This document shows positions 50,966-58,326 of a stretch of DNA of 64,000 nt, piece by piece. The notes beneath the pieces were generated by a model, which saw only the letters and a list, made by a program, of their open reading frames with translations, was not told the origin of the DNA and made no database searches. The stretch spans positions 2,906,501 through 2,970,500 of the forward strand of contig NZ_JADOVJ010000001.1 of the NCBI RefSeq assembly GCF_015752315.1, in the 5' to 3' direction. The first letter of the stretch is position 1, and each line of letters opens with the position of its first letter. The DNA comes from Nocardioides luteus (GTDB lineage: Bacteria > Actinomycetota > Actinomycetes > Propionibacteriales > Nocardioidaceae). A program made the translations under genes and the position numbers.

Positions 50966-52093
50966 TCAGAGGGAACGGGCGATGAGCTCCTTCATCACCT
51001 CGTTGGCACCCGCGAGAATCCGCAGCACCCGGACATCGGTGTAGATGCGGGCGATCGGGAACTCGTTGATGTAGCCGTAGCCGCCGAACAGCTGCAGGCA
51101 GCGGTCGGCCACCTCGGTGGCACGGTCGGAGATCCAGTACTTCGCCATCGAGGCCTCGGAGGCGTCGAGCTCACCACGAAGGTGCTTCTCGATGCACTGG
51201 TCGAGGAACGCACGGTTGACCCGGGCGATGGTGGCGCACTCAGCGAGCTCGAAGCGGGTGTTCTGCAGCGCCAGCAGGGGCTTGCCGAAGGCGTGCCGGT
51301 CCTTGGTGTAGTCGACCGCGAGGCGGACGGTGCGCTCGATCTGGGCCTGCGCCAGGATCGCGGTGATCAACCGCTCCTGCGGGAGCTGCTCCATCATCTG
51401 GTAGAAGCCCTTGCCCTCCTCGGGACCGAGGAGGTGCGACTGCGGGACGCGGAAGTCGTCGAAGAAGAGCTCAGCGGTGTCCTGATCCTTCTGGCCCATC
51501 TTGTCCAGCACCCTGCCGCGGGTGAAGCCTTCGGGGTCGTCGGCGACCTCTGCCACGATCAGCGAGATCCCGGCCGCACCCGGCTCGTCGCTCGTTCGGG
51601 CCGCGATCACCAGCAGTCCGCAGACATGCCCGTTCGAGATGAACGTCTTGGACCCGTTGATGACGTAGTCGTCGCCGTCCTTGACCGCGCGGGTGCTGAT
51701 GGCCTGCAGGTCGGAGCCGGTGCCCGGCTCGGTCATCGCGATGGAGAGCACCCACTCGCCGCTGGCGACCTTCGGCAGCCAGCGACGCTTCTGCTCCTCC
51801 GTCGCGTACGCCGCGATGTAGTGCGCCACGATCCCGACCGACACGGCGAATCCCATCGAGGTGTCCCCCGCGGCGACCTGCTCCTCGATCAGGACGGTCT
51901 CGTGCGCAAAGGAGCCTCCTCCCCCTCCGTACGCCTCGGGCAGCGACATCCCGACGAGACCGAGCTCGCCGGCCTTCAGGTAGGCCTCAGGGCTCGCGTG
52001 ACCTTGGGCACGGTGCTCCTCGGCGCGCGGCAGCACTTCCTTGGCGAAGTACGTCGCCGCCAGCTCACGCAGCGCATGAAGGTCTTCCGTCAT
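50966..52093 (-). CDS. Acyl-CoA dehydrogenase
   Basis: The 375-residue product shows [16 protein letters not shown] for FAD/substrate binding, [15 protein letters not shown], and the C-terminal [20 protein letters not shown]. It carries out the first oxidation of beta-oxidation with electrons to ETF. ATG at 52093 chosen; a GTG nine codons upstream is also open and neither has a good ribosome site. First gene of the operon, divergent from the crotonase-TetR pair, with a palindrome in the 90-base gap. Confidence 0.92.
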   Translation of the reverse strand: MTEDLHALRELAATYFAKEVLPRAEEHRAQGHASPEAYLKAGELGLVGMSLPEAYGGGGGSFAHETVLIEEQVAAGDTSMGFAVSVGIVAHYIAAYATEEQKRRWLPKVASGEWVLSIAMTEPGTGSDLQAISTRAVKDGDDYVINGSKTFISNGHVCGLLVIAARTSDEPGAAGISLIVAEVADDPEGFTRGRVLDKMGQKDQDTAELFFDDFRVPQSHLLGPEEGKGFYQMMEQLPQERLITAILAQAQIERTVRLAVDYTKDRHAFGKPLLALQNTRFELAECATIARVNRAFLDQCIEKHLRGELDASEASMAKYWISDRATEVADRCLQLFGGYGYINEFPIARIYTDVRVLRILAGANEVMKELIARSL

Positions 52094-52124
52094 CCAGGAT
52101 CGAGTCGTAGTTGTTGGCACAGCG

Positions 52125-52145
52125 CCAATAGTGCACTACTGTTGG
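52125..52145. promoter_or_regulatory. Palindromic operator candidate in beta-oxidation divergent promoter
   Basis: The 21-base imperfect palindrome CCAATAGT-gcact... ends in ACTGTTGG; 7 of 10 pairs are complementary (CCAAnAGT/ACTnTTGG). It sits between the divergent acyl-CoA dehydrogenase and crotonase genes. The TetR protein encoded behind the crotonase is the obvious candidate to bind it. Confidence 0.55.
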
Positions 52146-52183
52146 CAGCCGGTCAACAAGCAATCCGGAACAGAGGTCATCTC

Positions 52184-53056
52184 ATGGACACGAGCACCAT
52201 CACCGACTACTCCGACATCACCTACGAGGTCTCCGAGCGGATCGCCACCATCACCCTCAACCGGCCCCAGGCCAGGAATGGCTACACGCTCGCCATGGCA
52301 GACGACCTCAACGCTGCCCTCCACCGCGCCGACCACGACGAGGACGTCCGGGTGGTCGTGCTCACCGGAGCCGGCACCGACTTCTGCGTGGGCGCCGACC
52401 TGTCCGGCGGCGGCTTCGACGTCAACGAGACGGTCGACGACGTCAGCGCCTGGCAGGAACCCGCGGGACGATGCTCCCGGCGCGTCTTCGAGATGAACAA
52501 GCCGGTGATCGCGGCGATGCGCGGCGCCGCGATCGGCGCCGGACTGACGATCACGCTGGCGTGTGACTTCCGGCTCGGCTCCACGGATTCGAAGTTCGGG
52601 TTCGTCTTCGGCCGCCGTGGCATCTTCCCGGAAGGAGGATCCGCCTGGCACCTCCCCCGCCTGGTCGGAATGACCAAGGCGCACGACTGGATGACCAGCG
52701 GCCGCGTCTTCTTCGCCGAAGAGGCCCAGGCAGCCGGCCTGCTGACCTCCACGCACGCGCCGACCGACGTCCTCGATGCGGCGTACGAGCTCGCCCGCGA
52801 CATCCGGGACAACACCGCGCCGGTCTCGGTCGCCGTGATCCGGCAGATGCTCAACCATCTGAGCGGGCAGCCGACTCCATACCTGGCCCACGAGGTGGAC
52901 TCCCGGCTCATCGCAGGCCTGCCGACCAGCGCAGACGCGGTCGAGGGGGTGATGTCGTTCCTGGAGAAGCGTCCCCCCGCTTTCCCGACGACGGTCGCGG
53001 AGGGACTGCCCTCGTGGCTGCCCTGGTCGCGACCGATGGAAGACTCGACCCCATGA
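52184..53056 (+). CDS. Crotonase-family protein lacking both catalytic glutamates
   Basis: The 290-residue product has the crotonase fold (RIATITLNRPQARNGYTLAM; GAGTDFCVGADLSGG; GAAIGAGLTITLACDFRL). The two Glu residues used for hydration are missing: the first site reads GLTITL and the second FGRRGIFPEGG. It may therefore act as an isomerase, hydrolase or non-catalytic CoA binder. It precedes a TetR gene with an ATGA overlap and is divergent to the acyl-CoA dehydrogenase gene. Confidence 0.85.
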   Translation: MDTSTITDYSDITYEVSERIATITLNRPQARNGYTLAMADDLNAALHRADHDEDVRVVVLTGAGTDFCVGADLSGGGFDVNETVDDVSAWQEPAGRCSRRVFEMNKPVIAAMRGAAIGAGLTITLACDFRLGSTDSKFGFVFGRRGIFPEGGSAWHLPRLVGMTKAHDWMTSGRVFFAEEAQAAGLLTSTHAPTDVLDAAYELARDIRDNTAPVSVAVIRQMLNHLSGQPTPYLAHEVDSRLIAGLPTSADAVEGVMSFLEKRPPAFPTTVAEGLPSWLPWSRPMEDSTP

Positions 53057-53670
53057 GCACCGCCGAAGAGCCCAGGTGGAGACGCCTCGGTCCGGACCAG
53101 CGACGCGAAGAGATCCTTGCGTCCGCAAAGAATCTCTTCGCCGAGCGACCCTACGGCGAGGTGTCCACGGCCGAGATCGCGCGAGCGGCAGGGGTCGCCC
53201 GCGGGCTGCTCAACCACTACTTCGGCACGAAACGCGATCTCTACCTGGAGGTCGTACGCGAGGCCGCCACCGTTCCCGCGATCGCCGTCAGCGAGCTGCC
53301 CGATGGCCCCCTCGAAGAGCGCATCGACGCCGCGGTCACGTGGTTCCTCGACTCACTAGCCGAGCAAGGGGCCAGCTGGATCAGCGCGAGCGGGGCGATG
53401 GGCGTCGGCAGGGATCCCGAGCTGGAGAAGATCCTGCTCAAGGCCGAGAACGACTCGGTCGACCGTGTGCTCGAGGCGGTCGGCCTGGCCGACGACACTC
53501 GCCATCGGTCCGAGCTGCGGGCGATGATCAGGGCCTACGGCCAGCTCGCCAGGTCCGCCGGACGCGACTGGTTGCTCAAGGGTGTCCTCACCCGAGCCCA
53601 GGCGCACAGCCTGCTGCGTCACTGCCTGCTGACGATCGTGAAGGACGTCCTTCCTGACGCCATCGCGTGA
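53053..53670 (+). CDS. TetR-family transcriptional regulator
   Basis: The 205-residue product has the HTH GEVSTAEIARAAGVARGLLN followed by HYFGTKRDLYLEVVRE, and a helical effector domain. ATG chosen (MSTAEEPRWRRLG) because it overlaps the crotonase stop; the longer in-frame extension lies inside the crotonase gene. It probably represses the divergent beta-oxidation operon and its own unit through the palindrome at 52125, responding to an acyl-CoA. Confidence 0.87.
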   Translation: MSTAEEPRWRRLGPDQRREEILASAKNLFAERPYGEVSTAEIARAAGVARGLLNHYFGTKRDLYLEVVREAATVPAIAVSELPDGPLEERIDAAVTWFLDSLAEQGASWISASGAMGVGRDPELEKILLKAENDSVDRVLEAVGLADDTRHRSELRAMIRAYGQLARSAGRDWLLKGVLTRAQAHSLLRHCLLTIVKDVLPDAIA

Positions 53671-54023
53671 AGGGGCATGATCCCCAGCACCCCGGCCGCA
53701 ACAAAAGTCACCGGCCCGGATGGCCTCATCCCAGCCATAGGCATCAGATGGAAAATCGGAAGGTCCTCTGAACTCCGCTACCGCATCCCATCTCTCCGTT
53801 CACATTCGCCCCTTACCCGCACCCGGCCCCGCATTGGGAATCCCTCTCGCCGCAGGGATCACGCTCTCCGACCTGATCGTCGCCGCAGTCGCCTACCGCG
53901 GATGAAATGGGAGCTGGACATAGGCCGGCCGCTGACGCCGGACGTGCGTCGATCTCCAGCCCCACCCGCTCCTGCCGCCGCGGTCACTGAGCTGCGAGCA
54001 CGGATGACACAAGGCCGCCTGAT
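53671..54023. other. Intergenic region between convergent TetR and alcohol dehydrogenase genes
   Basis: About 350 bases, lower in G+C at first. The stretch 53766-53909 can be read as LNSATASHLSVHIRPLPAPG and then LAAGITLSDLIVAAVAYRG before a stop, which looks like the C-terminus of a lost gene but has no start codon or ribosome site. No clear terminator hairpin was found. Confidence 0.3.
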
Positions 54024-55148
54024 CTACGTCCGTACCTGCGAGACGTTGGTGAAGACAGTGGGCACCGAAGCACCGATATCGGCGCCGGCACAGCGGATCA
54101 AAGTCTTGAGCCCTTGACGCCGCCCGCGTGCCAGGTCGTTCAGAACTTCCACAGCATCGGCAAGTGGCTCCATGTCGCCAGTGAACGGGTCTAGGTCGAG
54201 CTGACCCTGGGCGACGAGATCGATGAGTTCGGGATAGCAGTCGTTGTAGCCCACACTCGCACGGATTGTGATTTCCGCGTTCACAGCGGCGAACCCGTCG
54301 AAGTGCAGTCCCCCGGCCAGCCCCACCAGCAGCACCGTCCCTCCTGAACGAACGCTTGCCAGAGCCATGTCGAAGGTCGACTGGTGACCGACGACCTCGA
54401 AAGACACGGTCGCGCCACCGCCCAGAAGCTTCCGGACGAGGTCAGCTGGTCCATTCTCGGTTCTCGACGGGTCGATGACGTGGTCGACGCCCATGCTCAG
54501 AGCCAAGGCGCGTCGTTGCTCGGAGGGTTCTACACCCACGATGGTTTGCACACCGCGCAGTCGCAGCAGCAGGCAGACGAGCAGCCCGACAGGTCCGAGG
54601 CCGATCACGACTGCCGTGTCGCCTGCGCCGATACCCGAGCGCCGGGTGGCGTGCAGCGCCACCGCCGCGGGCTCGAGTACAGCTGCTTGGGCAAGGTCGA
54701 CCCGACTCGGCAGACGGTGCAGCATGTAGGAGGGCAAGACGGCGAGGCCCGCCATGCCGCCGTCGCCCATCAGCCCCGCGAACCCGAAGTGCTCGCAGAC
54801 GTGGTATCGCCCGCTCTGGCACGCGGCGCAGGTGCCGCAGCGGTAGTTGGGCTCGACCGCGACCCGGTCGCCGGGGGCGAGCCCCTCGACGCCGGGGCCT
54901 ACGGATTCCACGACCGCAGAGAACTCGTGCCCGAGCACGAGAGGGGCTCGGCCGCCGGAGAGGCCGTGGGGGCGGCTGACCGGTATCGCATGCGGGCCGT
55001 CGACGATCTCGTGAAGATCGCTGCCGCATACGCCGACGTAGGCCGGGCGCACCCGCACCTCCCCCACGCCCGGCGTCCGCACGTGTACCTCCTCGAGCCT
55101 GAGGTCGCCAGGAGCGTGCCAACGCAGCGCCGTTGTCGTGTTCGTCAT
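54024..55148 (-). CDS. Zinc-dependent alcohol dehydrogenase (MDR family, butanediol-dehydrogenase-like)
   Basis: The 374-residue product has catalytic zinc ligands in VGVCGSDLHE and VLGHEFSAVV, the structural zinc lobe CGTCAACQSGRYHVC, and the NAD Rossmann motif VVIGLGPVGLLVCLLL. Resembles (R,R)-butanediol dehydrogenase-like MDR proteins, which oxidise vicinal hydroxy compounds or reduce hydroxyketones. In the operon with 2,4'-dihydroxyacetophenone dioxygenase, oxidation of an aryl-1,2-diol to the hydroxyketone is a reasonable role. ATG shares one base with the MFS stop. Confidence 0.88.
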   Translation of the reverse strand: MTNTTTALRWHAPGDLRLEEVHVRTPGVGEVRVRPAYVGVCGSDLHEIVDGPHAIPVSRPHGLSGGRAPLVLGHEFSAVVESVGPGVEGLAPGDRVAVEPNYRCGTCAACQSGRYHVCEHFGFAGLMGDGGMAGLAVLPSYMLHRLPSRVDLAQAAVLEPAAVALHATRRSGIGAGDTAVVIGLGPVGLLVCLLLRLRGVQTIVGVEPSEQRRALALSMGVDHVIDPSRTENGPADLVRKLLGGGATVSFEVVGHQSTFDMALASVRSGGTVLLVGLAGGLHFDGFAAVNAEITIRASVGYNDCYPELIDLVAQGQLDLDPFTGDMEPLADAVEVLNDLARGRRQGLKTLIRCAGADIGASVPTVFTNVSQVRT

Positions 55149-56467
55149 CACGATGCCTGCATCCGAGCGGGGGCGGTCTCTCGCAGCCCGAGAGAGAGCG
55201 CGACCACGATGGCGGCCGCAGCCGCGGAGATGAACATGCTCACCTGCAGTCCAAAGGAATCCGACAACACGCCAGCTATCCAGGGGGCGACGAATCCCCC
55301 GAAGATCTCGCCGATACCCATGATGAGCCCCAGGCACGTCGCGACCAGATGCCGTGGCACGGTTTCAGCCGGGATCGTGGCCATCATGAGCGTGAAGCAG
55401 CCCAGGCCGGTGTAGGTCAGCGCCAGAGCCAGGAACAGCAGTCCCGGAGAGTCGATGACGATGACTGCCATAGGAGCGATGACAGCCAGCGCACTGAACC
55501 CGACCATGGCCGGCCGGCGCCCGATGCGGTCGGAGATACCTGGCACCAGGGCGCCCCAGACGACCCAGGCCATACCGATCCCGGCCAATGCCGATGACAT
55601 CTGGCCGCCGTTGAAACCCTTGACCTCGCTGAGGTAGAGGGGTGCGAATGTCTGAGTGGTCGTGAACCACGTCAGGTAGAAGATCGAGATTGTCAGGCAC
55701 AGCAGGACGTTGCGACTCCGCAGCGCCATGGACAAGGTCATGGCGCTTCGCTCCGCACTCTCGGTTTCGATGCGATCGGCACGGTCCTGCGCGAGGGTCG
55801 CCGGATGCTGCAGGCGCAGGTCCTTGACCAGGAAGAGAACCAGTAGCGCGAGAATCGCGCCGGGAACGACCGTCGCGAGGAAGGCCATGCGCCACCCGTA
55901 AGCCTCGGCTAGATAGACCGTGATGATGGGGCCGAGCACGCCGCCCAGCAGGCCGGCAGACGAGCCTTGGACAAGGCCCATGTTCAGTCCGCGCCTACGC
56001 GGCCTGGATGAGTGGATCATCATCGGCTGGGCAAGTGGGAGGACCGCACCCTCCGCGCCGCCCATGACCGCACGGAGCAACAGCAGGCTGGCCAGTCCCC
56101 CCACCAGCCCGGAGAGTGCGGAGAAGGCGGTGAAGAGAACGATCGCGCCGATGAGGAAAGGTTTACGCCGGTCGACCCGGTCAGAGAGGTAGCCCATGGC
56201 GAGGCCGGACAGAGCCCACGCCAGAGCCGGAAGACCGCCCAGCAGGCCGATATCTGAGTTGCTCAGTCCCAGCTCTGCCTTGAAGTACGGGCTCAAGAAG
56301 TTCAGGGCCAGCCGGTCGAAGAACACGAAGCCGAAGGTGGCGAAGAGGACGGCGAGAAGGACGTTCTCGTACGCACCGCCCCGAGGCGGCGGCCGGTAGC
56401 CATCGTTGTCGCTGCGGTCGTAGCGCCGAGGATCGCTGGGCACGGAGGCAGGTCTCGTGGTGGTCAT
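55148..56467 (-). CDS. MFS transporter, probable aromatic substrate uptake
   Basis: The 439-residue protein has about 12 transmembrane helices, the first at VLLAVLFATFGFVFFDRLAL. MGYLSDRVDRRKPFLIGA is the loop 2-3 MFS motif A (G-x-x-x-D-R-x-x-R-R) and PGISDRIGRRPAMVG its repeat in the second half. Such transporters often import aromatic acids or phenolic compounds by proton symport. It lies between the dioxygenase (13 bases upstream) and the alcohol dehydrogenase, so the three form one operon. Confidence 0.87.
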   Translation of the reverse strand: MTTTRPASVPSDPRRYDRSDNDGYRPPPRGGAYENVLLAVLFATFGFVFFDRLALNFLSPYFKAELGLSNSDIGLLGGLPALAWALSGLAMGYLSDRVDRRKPFLIGAIVLFTAFSALSGLVGGLASLLLLRAVMGGAEGAVLPLAQPMMIHSSRPRRRGLNMGLVQGSSAGLLGGVLGPIITVYLAEAYGWRMAFLATVVPGAILALLVLFLVKDLRLQHPATLAQDRADRIETESAERSAMTLSMALRSRNVLLCLTISIFYLTWFTTTQTFAPLYLSEVKGFNGGQMSSALAGIGMAWVVWGALVPGISDRIGRRPAMVGFSALAVIAPMAVIVIDSPGLLFLALALTYTGLGCFTLMMATIPAETVPRHLVATCLGLIMGIGEIFGGFVAPWIAGVLSDSFGLQVSMFISAAAAAIVVALSLGLRETAPARMQAS

Positions 56468-56480
56468 GGTCGTCGGCCGA

Positions 56481-57014
56481 TCAGCGGATCAGGGAGTCGA
56501 TGTAGTCGGCCCCGACGCCGGACTCGTCGTAGTGCCGGCGGCAGAGGTCAAGGTAGTCGTGGACGTCGAAGTAACCCTGGCCGTTGCCGTCCTCGTCGAG
56601 CCAGACCAGCGGGCCGGTGACCACGAAGAAGGCCCGCATCTGCTCCTCGTGCTCGTAGGAGACCAGGGTGTGACCCTCGCCGGGAGTCTCGTAGACGAAG
56701 GATCCGGCGGTCGCTGTCCAGGGCTGCTCGAGGTAGCCCCACTTGCCGGAGATCGTGTAGGCGAAGACCTCGTGGGGGTGGTAGTGCCGGTTGACCAGTC
56801 CGGGTGTCTTGGCCCAGAGGATGTCCGCCCACCGATTGTCGCGCGGGGAGATCCAGAGCGGGCGGGAGAAAACTGTCTCCGAGAGCGGCGCGTAGTAGCG
56901 CTCGTCCTCGATCGGGGCGAACTGGTGGAAGACCTCCGGCTGGGCATCGGGCTTGAGTGCGTTGGCGATGGGCTTGAGGTGGGACCAGAACTCGCTGGTG
57001 GGTTCTTCGGGCAT
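56481..57014 (-). CDS. 2,4'-dihydroxyacetophenone dioxygenase family cupin
   Basis: The 177-residue product matches the length of 2,4'-dihydroxyacetophenone dioxygenase. The cupin iron site is seen as NRHYHPHEVFAYTISGKWGY (H77, H79 and neighbouring H81, E82) and GEGHTLVSY (H115). The enzyme cleaves 2,4'-dihydroxyacetophenone with O2 to 4-hydroxybenzoate and formate using non-haem iron. GAGGAG lies before the ATG. Homology to the known enzyme is from recall; specificity is inferred. Unlike the smaller cupin of operon 1 it keeps all expected ligands. Confidence 0.82.
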   Translation of the reverse strand: MPEEPTSEFWSHLKPIANALKPDAQPEVFHQFAPIEDERYYAPLSETVFSRPLWISPRDNRWADILWAKTPGLVNRHYHPHEVFAYTISGKWGYLEQPWTATAGSFVYETPGEGHTLVSYEHEEQMRAFFVVTGPLVWLDEDGNGQGYFDVHDYLDLCRRHYDESGVGADYIDSLIR

Positions 57015-57123
57015 GACATCTCCTCGTGACTTGGGTGCCAGTGATCTGACAGGTCGAGTCAACGCCGCAAGACAGTGCCTGGTCTTTCCCCAGGCGGACA
57101 GGCCGACGGTCAGATATGGACAT

Positions 57124-57201
57124 CGGATCGCGCGTGATTGACGCCAGGTCGACGCCGCCGAATACTTGAAGCGCGAAGTGACAGACGTCACGCGCGATCC
57201 G
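57124..57201. promoter_or_regulatory. 14-bp inverted repeat in the dioxygenase/AraC divergent promoter
   Basis: CGGATCGCGCGTGA at 57124-57137 and its exact complement TCACGCGCGATCCG at 57188-57201 flank 50 bases; corresponding edges are 64 bases apart, about six helical turns. They lie between the dioxygenase operon and the AraC gene. Two facing sites for the AraC protein, perhaps with a DNA loop, are the likely meaning. Confidence 0.6.
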
Positions 57202-57235
57202 GGTCGCGACGCAGTCCAGGAGGGTCAGAACCCAG

Positions 57236-58213
57236 ATGTCGGTACAACTGAGCGTGGCTAGCACCGACCAGGTCGATGCGCCGGACCGCACCGCCTTCTG
57301 GGAGGAGTACAACGAACGTCAGCTTGTGGCACTGAGGTGCATGACCGTGCACGATGGTGGCCTGCGGGCACGTGAGATGAACCTTGATCTCGGCGGCGTA
57401 TGCGTCGCCGACATCGTGGGGAATCCCCACGTGGTAGAGCGCAGCGCCAAGCATGTCGAACGCACACCTAAGGCATCGATCTTCCTCACACACCTTGTGC
57501 AGGGTTCGGCTTTCTTCGTCCACGCCGACGGTTGCCTGCGACTCAGAGCCGGTGACACCGTGGTCTACGACGCCTCGCGTCCCTATCTCTTCGGATTCGA
57601 GACGCAGATGCACCAGGTTTTGCTCGACCTACCGCACGACGTGCTGCCACGGCTGGGCCCCGCCAGGGAGTCCCTGGCCCGTGGCGCGGCGGTCGCCGTT
57701 GGGGGCAGTCGGAGCCGCGCGCTGTCGCGACTGATGCGGGAAATGCTGCGAGCCTCAGCCACCGACGAGGGATCGACGACTCGTGACACAAGCGAGCTCG
57801 TCGAGGCCGCGATCGCCATCATCGCTCCCGAGAACGCACCGTCCGCGGCCGTTGCCGACGCAGCCGTGAACGAGGTCCGACGGCGCTTGGGCGACGCGGA
57901 TCTCACCCCCGATGCGGTGGCCCAGGCCGTCGGCGTCTCCACGCGTCACCTCAACCGCCTGCTCGCCCGCGAGGGTCGGACGCTTGGAGAACTCATCACC
58001 ACAGAGCGACTCGATGCCGCGCATCGCGACCTGCTCGACCCGGCCTGTCAGCACCTCCGTGTTGCCGATATCGCTGCCCGTTGGGGCTTCTCCTCGCAGG
58101 CGCATTTCACTCGAGCCTTTCGCCGCGCCTTCGATACCACGCCGGGCCGGATGCGCGAGGCCTACGCCGGGGTCTCGGAACCGACCAATTTGCAGCCGCC
58201 CGAAATCGGGTAG
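57236..58213 (+). CDS. AraC/XylS-family regulator of the dihydroxyacetophenone module
   Basis: The 325-residue product has an AraC_binding_2-type sensor (FWEEYNERQLVALRCMTVHD; RLRAGDTVVYDASRPYLFGF) and C-terminal HTH pair TPDAVAQAVGVSTRHLNRLL and RVADIAARWGFSSQAHFTRA, ending RAFDTTPGRMREAY. AGGAGG lies about 12 bases from the ATG, a little far. It is divergent to the dioxygenase-MFS-ADH operon and is its probable activator through the inverted repeat in the gap. Confidence 0.87.
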   Translation: MSVQLSVASTDQVDAPDRTAFWEEYNERQLVALRCMTVHDGGLRAREMNLDLGGVCVADIVGNPHVVERSAKHVERTPKASIFLTHLVQGSAFFVHADGCLRLRAGDTVVYDASRPYLFGFETQMHQVLLDLPHDVLPRLGPARESLARGAAVAVGGSRSRALSRLMREMLRASATDEGSTTRDTSELVEAAIAIIAPENAPSAAVADAAVNEVRRRLGDADLTPDAVAQAVGVSTRHLNRLLAREGRTLGELITTERLDAAHRDLLDPACQHLRVADIAARWGFSSQAHFTRAFRRAFDTTPGRMREAYAGVSEPTNLQPPEIG

Positions 58214-58264
58214 CAGCGTCGCGACAGGGAGTCCAGCGAACCTGGCAGCCGGCGTTCCCGTTCG

Positions 58265-58319
58265 GGGGACGGTCGGCCTCGCGGCGCCAGTCGATGGGCA
58301 CCGTGGGCCAACCGTCCCC
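58265..58319. terminator. Weak hairpin candidate between AraC and glycosidase genes
   Basis: GGGGACGGTCGG (58265-58276) pairs with CCAACCGTCCCC (58308-58319), 11 of 12 positions, but with a 31-base loop. It lies between convergent genes, so a shared terminator is possible. Confidence 0.3.
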
Positions 58320-58326
58320 GTAGGAC

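Noticed and set aside
53677..54117. 146-codon plus-strand frame behind the TetR gene
   Set aside because: Arg/Pro/Ser-rich translation, no ribosome site, and it overlaps the end of the alcohol dehydrogenase gene.
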